Shown: positions 28,685 to 36,428 of the stretch, one piece after another
Layout of the letters: every line of letters starts with the position of its first letter
Numbering within the stretch: the first letter of the stretch is position 1
NCBI GenBank assembly: GCA_903910005.1
Contig: CAIVXW010000345.1
Span: 1 to 37,136 of the forward strand
Length of the DNA: 37,136 bases
Direction of reading: 5' to 3'
From: an uncultured Methylococcaceae bacterium
GTDB taxonomy: Bacteria; Pseudomonadota; Gammaproteobacteria; Methylococcales; Methylococcaceae
Position numbers and translations under genes: made by a program
Notes under the pieces: model-generated
The model's database searches: none
Told to the model about the DNA's origin: nothing
The model's input: the letters and a program-made list of their open reading frames with translations, nothing else

Positions 28685-29995
28685 TCAGCCTCTGCGGTTT
28701 TTGAGGTAAAGCGAACGGCCCAGACTACGCAACCGGGTGTTGGAGGCTTCCCAGGTTCCTTGATCAATGAAAACCCACAGCAGGGGAATTCGGCGGGCCT
28801 TGCGGGTACGCGGGCAGGGGGCACAGCCGTCGGTTACGATCAGGACGCCGTCGTAATCGGGGTGTTGGTCGAGGTAGTCGATCACGGCATTGAAGTTGGT
28901 GCCTCCCCGCCCGCTGACGGTCATTTCGCGGCGAGCCCGCTTGAGGCTCTGTACCGTGCCCTGGATTTCCGTGTCGAAAGCGACGACATCAATGGACTCA
29001 ATGCCGTAACGAAAAAACCGGTTGACCATCGAGAATGCCAGAGCCAGGTCGTCGGTGCCCATGGAGCCGCTGACATCCACGGCGACCAGCAGACGGGTGG
29101 TGAAGTCGTAGCGGCTGCCCTGGTAGAGAAAACCGTAACGGCGGCTGCATTTCATGCGGGTCAGGCGACGCTGGCGCGATAACACCGATTGGTGGAACAG
29201 ACGCAGTACGCTGCGGTAATCCAGTTGAGGCTGGCGGTTGGCGAGTATCCGTTCGCGCAAACTGCCGGGCAGGTTGCCCCAGTGCTGGTTGAGTTCGGCA
29301 TCGCTGACCCGGCTGTCGATTTTTTCGCTGAATAGTTCATCGTTTTGCCAGTCACGGGTGTTTTCCTGGCCGGTCTCGGGTGAATGCAGGTGATCGTCCA
29401 GCCGGTGGGGGCTGCCTGTGGTATCCGTCGGGGCGGCTGACCGGGGTTGTGGGGTACGCCCGGCGGGTTCCGGCGATTCCGGCGTTGTGTCGGCGGAAGC
29501 CGACCCCGTGGGAGGGGAGGGCGGTTGCTGCGGTGGCGGCACGGTTTCCGTTGTGTCGTCACCACCCGCCGTAGCGGAGGACTGCCGGGCCTGTTCCAGC
29601 AACCGGTAATGATAGAACTCGTAAAACTGCCGGTCATGGTCGTGATGTCCGAATACATCGACTGCCCGGGGCAAGGCGATCGGCAGGGTGCCCAGATGTT
29701 CGGCCAGGGTGATGTTGCTGGCCTGCCAGGCGATATGGGCCGGTGCCAGGCAGCGCGAGTAGGGATGTTTCAGCAGGATGCGGACGGCCTCACAGCGCAT
29801 GACCGCTTCAAGCTGGATGGGCGTCAGGCTGTCAATGAAATCCGGGTTGTAACGAATGATTCCGGCACCGACGCGGAGCGTACTCACTGCGGCACTGATG
29901 ACCTGGTGATCGCTCCAGATGCTGAACAGCAAAGGCTCATTCAGAAACCAGCGTTCCAGCACTTTTTGCATCCGTTCCCGCGCCAGTGTACTCAT
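28685..29995 (-). CDS. DUF2201-type VWA-domain protein
   Basis: The 436-residue protein has an N-terminal domain (1-135) like DUF2201, a Pro/Thr/Ser-rich linker (about 140-210) and a C-terminal von Willebrand factor A domain with the metal site DVSGSMGTDD (307-316), TNF (366-368) and IVTDG (386-390). The position of the expected HExxH zinc motif reads CEAVR followed by ILLKHP, so the first and second histidines are replaced and peptidase activity is doubtful. It follows the MoxR-type gene after 7 bases and is the third of three minus-strand genes. MoxR-VWA pairs usually act as metal or cofactor chaperones; the client is unknown. Confidence 0.85.
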   Translation of the reverse strand: MSTLARERMQKVLERWFLNEPLLFSIWSDHQVISAAVSTLRVGAGIIRYNPDFIDSLTPIQLEAVMRCEAVRILLKHPYSRCLAPAHIAWQASNITLAEHLGTLPIALPRAVDVFGHHDHDRQFYEFYHYRLLEQARQSSATAGGDDTTETVPPPQQPPSPPTGSASADTTPESPEPAGRTPQPRSAAPTDTTGSPHRLDDHLHSPETGQENTRDWQNDELFSEKIDSRVSDAELNQHWGNLPGSLRERILANRQPQLDYRSVLRLFHQSVLSRQRRLTRMKCSRRYGFLYQGSRYDFTTRLLVAVDVSGSMGTDDLALAFSMVNRFFRYGIESIDVVAFDTEIQGTVQSLKRARREMTVSGRGGTNFNAVIDYLDQHPDYDGVLIVTDGCAPCPRTRKARRIPLLWVFIDQGTWEASNTRLRSLGRSLYLKNRRG

Positions 29996-30002
29996 GGGCC
30001 TG

Positions 30003-31088
30003 TCAGGTGATGGTACCGATGTAGTCGGTTAAGAGCGTCAGAATTTCCACCGAACCGGCGCAGAGGGCCATGGCCCGGGTATAACGGGGGTTTTCCAGTT
30101 GGGTGGCAAAATGTGCCAGTGCTTCGTTGTGACGGGCGGTCCTGAGGAATTTGAGATAGGCCAGCAGATTGGCCGGTATCATTTTGGCGTCATCGGTTGC
30201 CAGGGGTTGCGGCAAGCCATGCAGCCACAGCAGCATCCGTTCATTCAGTTGAACCAGTTCGTGCAGGGCCAGGCGTTTGACTTTGGCCTGGTGTTCTTTC
30301 CAGTGGCGCAGTACCTGTTCCGGGCCGAGTTGTCCGGTTGCCCCCAGATATTGTTGCAGAGCCACGGCGGCTGCCGTTCCCACCATGCCGGCAATGGCTT
30401 TGGTGTGCAGGTTTTGCAAGTCATTCACCGTCGCCATGAAACGGGCAACCCGTACCCAGGCGCGGCGATCCGGGGTTTTGTTCAGGTCGGAGTAGCCCAC
30501 CAGATCGTCGCGGGTTTTGGCTCCATCCAGATGCAACGGATTGGCCTGGATGAAATCCAGTACCCGGCCATCCAGTGCCTGGTTTTTGCCCCATACCAGC
30601 CAGTCTTCCACCGTAGGGGTGAATTCATACAGGTTGAAACGCGATAGCAGGGCGGGGTCGAGTTCAGTCAACTGGTATTCGTCACCGTGGTTGATGGCGG
30701 CAACCACCCGGCTGCCCGGCGGCAGGCTTTTACCGGCCAGTCGCCGGTTGAGGGCCAGATCAAACACCGCCTGCAGGATCTCCGGGCGGGCCCGGTTGAG
30801 TTCGTCCAGAAACAGTACGATGGGCTGGTTGGCCGCAGGCCACCAGTACGGCGGCAGGAAGACCGAGCGTCCGCTGGTTTCATCCTTGTGCATCAGCCCG
30901 ATCAGATCACCCGGATCGCTCATCTGTCCCAGAAAAAACCCTTCAACCGCGAGTCCCATGGCGGTGTAGCAGGTTCGGATCAGTTCTGACTTACCGATGC
31001 CGTGCCGACCCGATACCATGATGTTCTGGTCAGCCGGGGTCAGTTTCAATACTTCCTGCAGTTCCAGTGCGTCCAGACGTATGGCCAT
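30003..31088 (-). CDS. MoxR-type AAA+ ATPase
   Basis: The 361-residue protein has Walker A GRHGIGKS (27-34), Walker B VLFLDE (91-96), sensor 1 Asn133 (AAINHGDEY) and the arginine finger in DPALLSRF (144-151). After about residue 240 it is a long helical lid. It is expected to work as a ring ATPase that remodels or loads a partner with the VWA protein encoded next. It starts 3 bases after the unknown 285-residue gene, so the three genes form one operon. It is close to DNA-binding McrB-like and MoxR proteins, but the VWA neighbour favours the MoxR role. Confidence 0.88.
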   Translation of the reverse strand: MAIRLDALELQEVLKLTPADQNIMVSGRHGIGKSELIRTCYTAMGLAVEGFFLGQMSDPGDLIGLMHKDETSGRSVFLPPYWWPAANQPIVLFLDELNRARPEILQAVFDLALNRRLAGKSLPPGSRVVAAINHGDEYQLTELDPALLSRFNLYEFTPTVEDWLVWGKNQALDGRVLDFIQANPLHLDGAKTRDDLVGYSDLNKTPDRRAWVRVARFMATVNDLQNLHTKAIAGMVGTAAAVALQQYLGATGQLGPEQVLRHWKEHQAKVKRLALHELVQLNERMLLWLHGLPQPLATDDAKMIPANLLAYLKFLRTARHNEALAHFATQLENPRYTRAMALCAGSVEILTLLTDYIGTIT

Positions 31089-31091
31089 CGG

Positions 31092-31949
31092 TTATACCCC
31101 GGTTATGGTTGGGTCAGCGGTCGGTTGCGGCTCATTCCAGCCAGCGTCATGGCCATAATGGCGGCACTGTTCGGTTCTGAAGCTGATGCGACGCCGGTTG
31201 AGTGACAGGAGCCGGGTCACCGCGTCGTGCAATTCCGGCAGGGCACTTTCAAACTGGGTGAAGGGAATGGATATCCGCAGTTGATTGCCGCTCTCCAGTC
31301 TGATCAAAATGATGATGAAACGACTGGAGGTTTCCACCTTGAATGCAAAACCTTCGGTGTTGGCGATTTGCTGAACCTGTGCCTTGATGGCACTGGTCTG
31401 GAGTGAGCGTACCCTGTTTTTTTTCTGGATGGCGAGTAAGTCACCGTTCAGACCCTCGCCGATACCGGCAAGCAGGGCCAGTAAATCGTGCTGGCTGTGC
31501 AAGTAGCGGACGGCATTTTCCTCGTGCAGGTATTGGCTGAGTTGCTCCGGATCAAAATAATCGCCCCAGCGTCTGGCGCGGGGAGCCAGCGTAATCAGCG
31601 CAGTTGCCCCATCGACCGGCAACCCGAGCCAGAATAACGGAACATCATGACTGGGTCTGTCACGGCTATCGTAGCTGTCATACCTTCTGCCACCCGGACG
31701 GGTATGGATCCCCATTTCCAGACGGATTTTTCCGATGTATTCCCAGACGTCACTGGCGGTAGCAGGTGATCGTGTTTTCTGCCCCCGGTAAGGGGCTTCC
31801 AGCGAGGCCTTGCAGCCGGAAAAAGCCGCCAGCAGGGGTTTGAGTACGGTATCAATCCACTCGCCCTGCGACAAACCGGCCAGGGTCCAGGGCACCGGCC
31901 GGGTGTGGGTGTTTTGGGTGTAAAGTTTGATCAGGGTGCTTTTCTGCAT
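31092..31949 (-). CDS. Protein of unknown function in the MoxR-VWA operon
   Basis: The 285-residue soluble protein starts at 31949 (MQKSTLIKLYTQNTHTRPVP). A longer in-frame start at 32033 would run back through the terminator and is rejected. The sequence has no signal or membrane segment; the middle (about residues 95-150) is rich in Arg and Asp ('GGRRYDSYDSRDRPSHD') and the C-terminal third is helical. It is the first gene of the operon with the ATPase and VWA genes (3-base gap). I do not recognise its family; it may be the client-binding or adaptor component. Confidence 0.7.
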   Translation of the reverse strand: MQKSTLIKLYTQNTHTRPVPWTLAGLSQGEWIDTVLKPLLAAFSGCKASLEAPYRGQKTRSPATASDVWEYIGKIRLEMGIHTRPGGRRYDSYDSRDRPSHDVPLFWLGLPVDGATALITLAPRARRWGDYFDPEQLSQYLHEENAVRYLHSQHDLLALLAGIGEGLNGDLLAIQKKNRVRSLQTSAIKAQVQQIANTEGFAFKVETSSRFIIILIRLESGNQLRISIPFTQFESALPELHDAVTRLLSLNRRRISFRTEQCRHYGHDAGWNEPQPTADPTITGV

Positions 31950-31993
31950 GCAGGTATCCCGTTTGGCAGCCTGATTACAAGGTTTGGGGCATA

Positions 31994-32021
31994 AAAAAAG
32001 CCCGTGGATACAGGCTTTTTT
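31994..32021 (-). terminator. Terminator of the secG-tRNA-Leu unit
   Basis: AAAAAAGCC (31994-32002) pairs with GGCTTTTTT (32013-32021) around a ten-base loop. Read on the minus strand it ends in a run of T. It lies about 40 bases after the tRNA 3' end. Confidence 0.85.
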
Positions 32022-32062
32022 GTGGATCTCCAAACCTGTCAGGTATGCGGAAGATCAATGTT

Positions 32063-32147
32063 TGGTGCCGATGGTCGGACTCGAACCGACACGACTTGCG
32101 TCACCACCCCCTCAAGATGGCGTGTCTACCAGTTTCACCACATCGGC
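32063..32147 (-). tRNA. leuU: tRNA-Leu (anticodon GAG)
   Basis: On the minus strand the 85-nt gene begins GCCGATGTGGTGAAACTGG and ends CATCGGCACCA, with the CCA encoded. The seven-pair acceptor stem GCCGATG/CATCGGC is perfect. The D-arm has GGTAGACACG. The anticodon stem CCATC/GGTGG holds loop TTGAGGG, giving anticodon GAG (reads CUC and CUU). A long variable arm and the TTCGAGTC loop complete the leucine-type fold. It lies 10 bases after secG, the same order as secG-leuU in E. coli. Confidence 0.96.
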
Positions 32148-32157
32148 AATCAGAAAA

Positions 32158-32529
32158 CTATTTGTCCGTCTTTTGCTGCGGCAGGTCGGCGGCGGGAGCC
32201 GCTGTCGATTTTTCATCCGCTGCCACCGGCAGATCCGACGGCTTGGCGGCAGGCGAGGCCGACTCACTGACGGTATCCATCAAGTCCGGTGCCTTCATAT
32301 CCTTCCGGCTGGCGAGAAAGGACAGGCCAATACTGTTAATGAAAAAAACCGTGGCCAGTATGGCTGTCGTTCGGGATAAAAATGAAGACGCCCCGCGTGC
32401 ACCGAAAAGTGAGGTTGAAGCACCTCCGAAGCCGGCCCCTGCATCCGCACCACGCCCCTGCTGCACCATGATAAGGCCAATGATGGCCAGTGCCGTGAGG
32501 ACGTGAATGAAAGTTAATGCCTGATACAT
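32158..32529 (-). CDS. secG: Preprotein translocase subunit SecG
   Basis: This two-helix inner-membrane subunit stimulates SecYEG. The 123-residue product has helix 1 'YQALTFIHVLTALAIIGLIMV' (2-22), the conserved cytoplasmic loop 'QQGRGADAGAGFGGASTSLFGARG' and helix 2 'TTAILATVFFINSIGLSFL' (54-72), then a longer Ala/Pro/Asp-rich tail, as in Gammaproteobacteria. It is transcribed leftwards with the tRNA-Leu gene from the promoter at 32610-32638. tpiA, its frequent upstream partner, is replaced by exbD. Confidence 0.94.
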   Translation of the reverse strand: MYQALTFIHVLTALAIIGLIMVQQGRGADAGAGFGGASTSLFGARGASSFLSRTTAILATVFFINSIGLSFLASRKDMKAPDLMDTVSESASPAAKPSDLPVAADEKSTAAPAADLPQQKTDK

Positions 32530-32609
32530 TGTTTGTTTTATGGTTATGGCTGTGTCTCGGGAGGCTTGAGCGTGCTGCGAACCCTCAGGCCCTACGGTTA
32601 AGGGGGCGG

Positions 32610-32638
32610 ATTTTATAGAGTCATGGCTGTTTTTTCAA
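32610..32638 (-). promoter_or_regulatory. Sigma-70 promoter of secG-leuU
   Basis: Read on the minus strand, TTGAAA (32638-32633) and TAAAAT (32615-32610) are separated by 17 bases. It lies between exbD and secG, about 80 bases before the secG start. Confidence 0.65.
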
Positions 32639-32655
32639 GACCTGACAGCGTCAGT

Positions 32656-33066
32656 TCAATGCGACTCCTCCTGGGTCAGGAAGGAGAGTCGGCTGATGCC
32701 TGCCTGGCGGGCCAGAGCCATTACTTCTGCCACCCGACCGTAATTGACCCGATTGTCGGCGTTGAATTGTACGATCAGTTCCGGATCGCGGGCCAACCGG
32801 TCGGTCAGTTGTCGTCCCAGTTCCGCCGGTTCAATGGCCTGGCTGTCCAGAAACAGTTTGCCGTCGGCATCAACGCTGATGTTGGCAAGATGATCTTGCG
32901 GAGAGGGTTCTGCGGTGACGGTTTTGGGCAGGTTGACCCGCACCGATTGGGTCAGCAGGGGAGCGGTGACAATGAAAACAACCAGCAGAACCAGCATGAC
33001 GTCTACCAGTGGCGTCACGTTGATTTCGCTCATGACCTCCTGCTCGGGTTTGTTGCCAAATGCCAT
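32656..33066 (-). CDS. exbD: ExbD/TolR-family biopolymer transport protein
   Basis: With ExbB this inner-membrane protein couples the proton gradient to TonB. The 136-residue product has one membrane helix (about residues 20-40) that includes the proton-carrying Asp in 'INVTPLVDVMLVLLVVF' and a periplasmic domain ending 'RLSFLTQEESH'. It lies 2 bases after exbB. ExbD is preferred to TolR because tonB heads the cluster and no tol-pal genes are present. Confidence 0.9.
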   Translation of the reverse strand: MAFGNKPEQEVMSEINVTPLVDVMLVLLVVFIVTAPLLTQSVRVNLPKTVTAEPSPQDHLANISVDADGKLFLDSQAIEPAELGRQLTDRLARDPELIVQFNADNRVNYGRVAEVMALARQAGISRLSFLTQEESH

Positions 33067-33068
33067 GA

Positions 33069-33731
33069 TCAGTCCTCCCGTTTCAGCATGAAGCCGGCCT
33101 TCATGGCCAGATTGAGCAGGTCATTGGCAAATTCTTCCAGTTGGGATTCATACAGTTTGACCCGGCGCAACAGGAAGTTGTAGGCCAGTACCGCCGGAAT
33201 GGCGGTGACGATGCCAATGGCCGTGGCAATCAGGGCTTCCCCAATGGGGCCTGCCACTACGTCCAGGCCGGCTGATCCACTTTTGCTGATGTCCTGCAGG
33301 GCGTGCATGATGCCCCAAACCGTACCGAACAGGCCAATGAACGGGGACGTGCTGCCGATGCTGGCCAGGAGGGTCAGACCCTGTTCAATCCGGTGCCGCT
33401 CCTGTTGTATGGCCTGGCGCAGATTCCGTTCCATGATGTCCCTTTTGTCGCCGCTGGTCTGGAGTCGGGACTGGTGTTGGGCGGAGTCATCGTCCATGCT
33501 TCTGAAGCCGCTGCGGGCAATCCGTGCCAGTGGCCCTTCGTGCTGATCCAGGCGGGAGGCCGCCGTCAGATCAGTCGCATTCCAGAAGGCCTCGCCGAAA
33601 TTACGGTTGGCTCTCTGGAACAGCCACTGCTCGAAGACCTTCAGAAAAATGATGCCCCAGGTGACCACCGAAAAAAATATCAGCACTCCAAGGGTGATTT
33701 CTACGACATAACTGGGTGTGATGGAAGACAT
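33069..33731 (-). CDS. exbB: ExbB/TolQ-family proton channel protein
   Basis: The 220-residue protein has three membrane helices: near residues 10-30, around 'GLTLLASIGSTSPFIGLFGTVWGIM' and around 'GEALIATAIGIVTAIPAVLAYN'. These two motifs are the channel signature of the MotA/TolQ/ExbB family. It lies 12 bases after tonB and 2 bases before exbD, so it forms the motor that energises TonB-dependent uptake of iron chelates or other large ligands. TolQ is the alternative, made unlikely by tonB. Confidence 0.92.
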   Translation of the reverse strand: MSSITPSYVVEITLGVLIFFSVVTWGIIFLKVFEQWLFQRANRNFGEAFWNATDLTAASRLDQHEGPLARIARSGFRSMDDDSAQHQSRLQTSGDKRDIMERNLRQAIQQERHRIEQGLTLLASIGSTSPFIGLFGTVWGIMHALQDISKSGSAGLDVVAGPIGEALIATAIGIVTAIPAVLAYNFLLRRVKLYESQLEEFANDLLNLAMKAGFMLKRED

Positions 33732-33743
33732 CTGCTGTTTGTG

Positions 33744-34529
33744 TTAATGGCTGAGTTTGAAAACAATGGGAACCCTGACCCAACTGTCGACTGCCTTGTC
33801 GCCGCGTTTGGCCGGCACGAATCGCCAGTGCCGAACCGTTTCCAGCGCGGCCTCATCCAGCATCTCGTGGCCACTGCCGGTTTCAACCTGCATTTGCCCC
33901 GGCTGACCGCTGGCAAGTACCTGAACCTTCAGGACAACTTTCCCTTCCAGAGACCTGCGCCGGGCCATGGCCGGGTATTCGGGCCGCGGGTTGTTGAGGT
34001 AGGCCGCGTCATGGCGGGCCTCGGTAAATGCTTCCGGTGCCGGTCTGGCCGGAGCCGGGGGGGCGACGGGAGCCGGTGCCGGTGCTGCCATCACCGGAGC
34101 CTGCGCCGGGATGGATTCTGCCGGAATAACCGGGGCGGGTTGCTGCACCGGGGTGGATTGATGTACCACCACCGGCTTTTTGGGTTCCGGAGCCCGCTTT
34201 GGCAAGGGAGCCGGTTTGGGTTTGGGCGGTGAGACCGGCGGGGGCGGCGTTGGCTTGACCTCCACTCGGGTAACCGGTTTTTCGGCAGCAGGCGGCGTGG
34301 GAGGTTTGGGTAGTTCGATTGGACGGGGTGGGGTCACCATCACCACTTCAATGGATACGGGGGGTTTGGGCAGTGGTGTGCTGACCGGCGTGATGGTGTG
34401 TCCGAAATGCCAGACAGCGGAGTGCAACATCACTGAAATCATCAGGGCGAACACGTACCGCAGCACGGAATCCGACTCTCTGGCCTGAATGGGGTGATAA
34501 CGGGACGATACACCAGGGGATGTCGACAT
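33744..34529 (-). CDS. tonB: TonB energy-transducing protein
   Basis: The 261-residue product has an N-terminal helix ('LRYVFALMISVMLHSAVWHFG', with the His typical of TonB), a long Pro-rich spacer with many Lys-Pro and Ala-Pro steps that spans the periplasm, and the C-terminal domain 'PEYPAMARRRSLEGKVVLKV', 'DEAALETVRHWRFVPA'. The start is ambiguous: ATGs at 34529, 34586 and 34619 are in frame; the last lies in an interspersed repeat, so 34529 is preferred, though no start has a clear ribosome-binding site. It heads tonB-exbB-exbD and is divergent from nhaD. Confidence 0.9.
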   Translation of the reverse strand: MSTSPGVSSRYHPIQARESDSVLRYVFALMISVMLHSAVWHFGHTITPVSTPLPKPPVSIEVVMVTPPRPIELPKPPTPPAAEKPVTRVEVKPTPPPPVSPPKPKPAPLPKRAPEPKKPVVVHQSTPVQQPAPVIPAESIPAQAPVMAAPAPAPVAPPAPARPAPEAFTEARHDAAYLNNPRPEYPAMARRRSLEGKVVLKVQVLASGQPGQMQVETGSGHEMLDEAALETVRHWRFVPAKRGDKAVDSWVRVPIVFKLSH

Positions 34530-34600
34530 CGGGAACCGGAACTGTTGCGGGGAGCTGAAATGATCGGGAGACAAAAATCCTAACATGGAATCGCCAGTTG

Positions 34601-34680
34601 TGGCGAGTGGCGCGGCCATCCTGGCCGCGGTGAATGGTGAATGGTGAATGGTGAATGGTGAATGGTGAATGGTGAATGGT
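34601..34680 (+). repeat. Interspersed GC-rich repeat, copy D, with a heptamer array
   Basis: The core GCGGCCATCCTGGCCGC (34612-34628) is identical to copies B and C, preceded by GGCGAGTGGC. It is followed at 34631-34679 by seven perfect TGAATGG heptamers, then decayed TGAGGGG-like units to about 34710. It lies in the tonB-nhaD divergent region. Confidence 0.85.
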
Positions 34681-34721
34681 GAGGGGTGAGGGTGAGGGGT
34701 GGGTGGACGCCCCCCAACCCC

Positions 34722-34749
34722 TGTAAACCGGGCCGTTTCCCTTTATAAT
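34722..34749 (+). promoter_or_regulatory. Promoter of nhaD
   Basis: A consensus TATAAT (34744-34749) has only a weak -35 match, TGTAAA (34722-34727), 16 bases upstream. The predicted start near 34756 leaves a leader of about 98 bases. Confidence 0.55.
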
Positions 34750-34776
34750 GGGTTGCTATTTTCCATATCGGGGGGG

Positions 34777-34808
34777 CTGCGCCCGGGTCGTCACGGCAGC
34801 GGGCGCAG
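34777..34808 (+). promoter_or_regulatory. Structured leader hairpin of nhaD
   Basis: CTGCGCCCG (34777-34785) pairs with CGGGCGCAG (34800-34808) around a 14-base loop. This gives a stable stem in the leader of a sodium/proton antiporter gene. A cation- or pH-responsive leader is possible, but no known riboswitch was identified. Confidence 0.4.
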
Positions 34809-34853
34809 GTCGATCATGATTTTTTATAACATCGTTTGAAAGAGGGTTCTGTT

Positions 34854-36245
34854 TTGTTACGTGCATTGCTGTTGCTGTCGACACTGTTCCTGTTGCCGGG
34901 CATTGCCTCAGCCGAGGAGTTTGATGTCCTCGGACTGACCGGTACCCACCGGGGTCTGTATTGTGTCCTGATCTTTATCATCTCCTACGCGTTCGTAATG
35001 ACCGAGGAGTTCACCCATCTACGCAAATCCAAGCCAGTCATCCTGGCAGCCGGCATCATCTGGGCTCACGTGGCCTACATGGCGGCTGAAAACGGGGTAC
35101 CGGTTGAACACCTGCACAAGGTGTTTGAACACGACCTGCGTGAATATGCCGAATTGTTCCTGTTTCTGCTGGTGGCCATGACCTACATCAACGCCATGGC
35201 CGAGCGGAATGTGTTTGAGGCATTGCGCTCCTGGCTGGTCAGCCGCAAGTTTGGCTACCGCAAACTGTTCTGGATCACCGGCGTCATCACCTTCTTCCTG
35301 TCGTCAGTGGCTGACAACCTGACATCAGCCCTGCTGGTCGGGGCCGTGGTGATGGCCGTGGGAGCCAACAGCCCGGCCTTTGTCAGCCTGGGTTTTGTCA
35401 ATCTGGTGAGTGCTGCCAACGCCGGCGGTGCCTTCAGTCCGTTCGGTGACATTACCACCCTGATGGTATGGCAGGGCGGCAAGGCCGAGTTCTTTGACTT
35501 TTTCATGCTGTTCATTCCATCGGTGGTCAATTTTGTGGTACCGGCGGTCATCATGCACTTTGCCATTCCTGACGAAACGCCCAGCTTCCCGGATGAGCAG
35601 CAGGTAGAGATGAAGCCGGGTGCCCTGGTGGTTTGTGGCCTGTTCGCGCTGACCATCAGCATCGCTGTCAGCTTCAAGCAGTTCCTTCACCTGCCGCCCT
35701 TCATGGGCATGATGGTCGGTTTGTCCCTGTTGATGTTCTATGGCTACCACCTGAGAATGACCTTCAACATCGGCGGTGGACACAGTGATGATCCCCACGG
35801 CCACCATCCTGACCGGTTCGACATTTTCCGCAATGTGCGGGATGCCGAATGGGATACCCTGCTGTTCTTCTTTGGGGTGGTGTTCGCGGTGGGCGGACTG
35901 GGTTACATCGGTTACCTGGAACTGGCCTCCAAGGCCATGTTCGACGGTCTTGGCCCCACCACGGCCAACATCCTGATCGGTATCCTGTCGGCCATCGTCG
36001 ATAACATCCCGGTGATGTTTGCCGTGCTGAGCATGAATCCCGACATGGATCTGTACCAGTGGATGCTGGTGACCCTGACGGCAGGGGTCGGTGGCACCAT
36101 GTTGTCCATCGGTTCGGCAGCCGGGGTGGCCCTGATGGGTACCTCCAAAGGCATGTATACCTTCTTCAGCCATCTGAAGTGGACACCGGCCATTGCCCTT
36201 GGTTATGCCGCCAGTATCCTGACGCACTACTGGATCAACGGATGA
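34854..36245 (+). CDS. nhaD: Na+/H+ antiporter NhaD
   Basis: This polytopic inner-membrane antiporter (463 residues) exports sodium in exchange for protons. The preferred start is TTG at 34854, with GAGGG (34842-34846) 7 bases upstream; a further in-frame TTG at 34836 lacks a ribosome-binding site. The protein begins with a signal-like hydrophobic segment (LLLLSTLFLLPGIASA). It contains the NhaD motifs 'SSVADNLTSALLVGAVVMAVG', 'NAGGAFSPFGDITTLMVW' and 'AIVDNIPVMFAV' with the membrane Asp residues, and a His-rich loop (GGHSDDPHGHHPD). It stands alone between a promoter and a strong terminator. Confidence 0.93.
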   Translation: MLRALLLLSTLFLLPGIASAEEFDVLGLTGTHRGLYCVLIFIISYAFVMTEEFTHLRKSKPVILAAGIIWAHVAYMAAENGVPVEHLHKVFEHDLREYAELFLFLLVAMTYINAMAERNVFEALRSWLVSRKFGYRKLFWITGVITFFLSSVADNLTSALLVGAVVMAVGANSPAFVSLGFVNLVSAANAGGAFSPFGDITTLMVWQGGKAEFFDFFMLFIPSVVNFVVPAVIMHFAIPDETPSFPDEQQVEMKPGALVVCGLFALTISIAVSFKQFLHLPPFMGMMVGLSLLMFYGYHLRMTFNIGGGHSDDPHGHHPDRFDIFRNVRDAEWDTLLFFFGVVFAVGGLGYIGYLELASKAMFDGLGPTTANILIGILSAIVDNIPVMFAVLSMNPDMDLYQWMLVTLTAGVGGTMLSIGSAAGVALMGTSKGMYTFFSHLKWTPAIALGYAASILTHYWING

Positions 36246-36278
36246 CGGATCGGCCCTGTTATCGCCTGACCTGAGCGA

Positions 36279-36309
36279 AGGGCATTGCCGGATTGGCAAT
36301 GCCCTTTTT
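36279..36309 (+). terminator. Intrinsic terminator of nhaD
   Basis: AGGGCATTGCC (36279-36289) pairs perfectly with GGCAATGCCCT (36295-36305) around a five-base loop. A TTTTT run follows. It is 34 bases past the stop codon. Confidence 0.92.
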
Positions 36310-36371
36310 ATTTGCCCGGATTTATGGCGGTTGCCGGTGACGTGTTTTACTCCTTACGCAAGGATGACGGC

Positions 36372-36398
36372 TAAAGTTATGGCCACGAAAGACGATAA
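36372..36398 (+). promoter_or_regulatory. Sigma-28 (FliA) promoter of flgM
   Basis: TAAAGTTA (36372-36379), 11 bases, then GACGATAA (36391-36398) closely matches the FliA consensus TAAAGTTT-N11-GCCGATAA. It places flgM-flgN in the late flagellar class. Confidence 0.85.
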
Positions 36399-36428
36399 AA
36401 TCACTCAGTTTTATTTGAGTCTACGACC

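Noticed and set aside
32656..33731. TolQ-TolR instead of ExbB-ExbD
   Set aside because: tonB lies immediately upstream in the same operon and no tolA, tolB or pal gene is present.
34601..34710. Possible CRISPR array
   Set aside because: The unit is a 7-bp tandem repeat without spacers, so it is a simple-sequence array.
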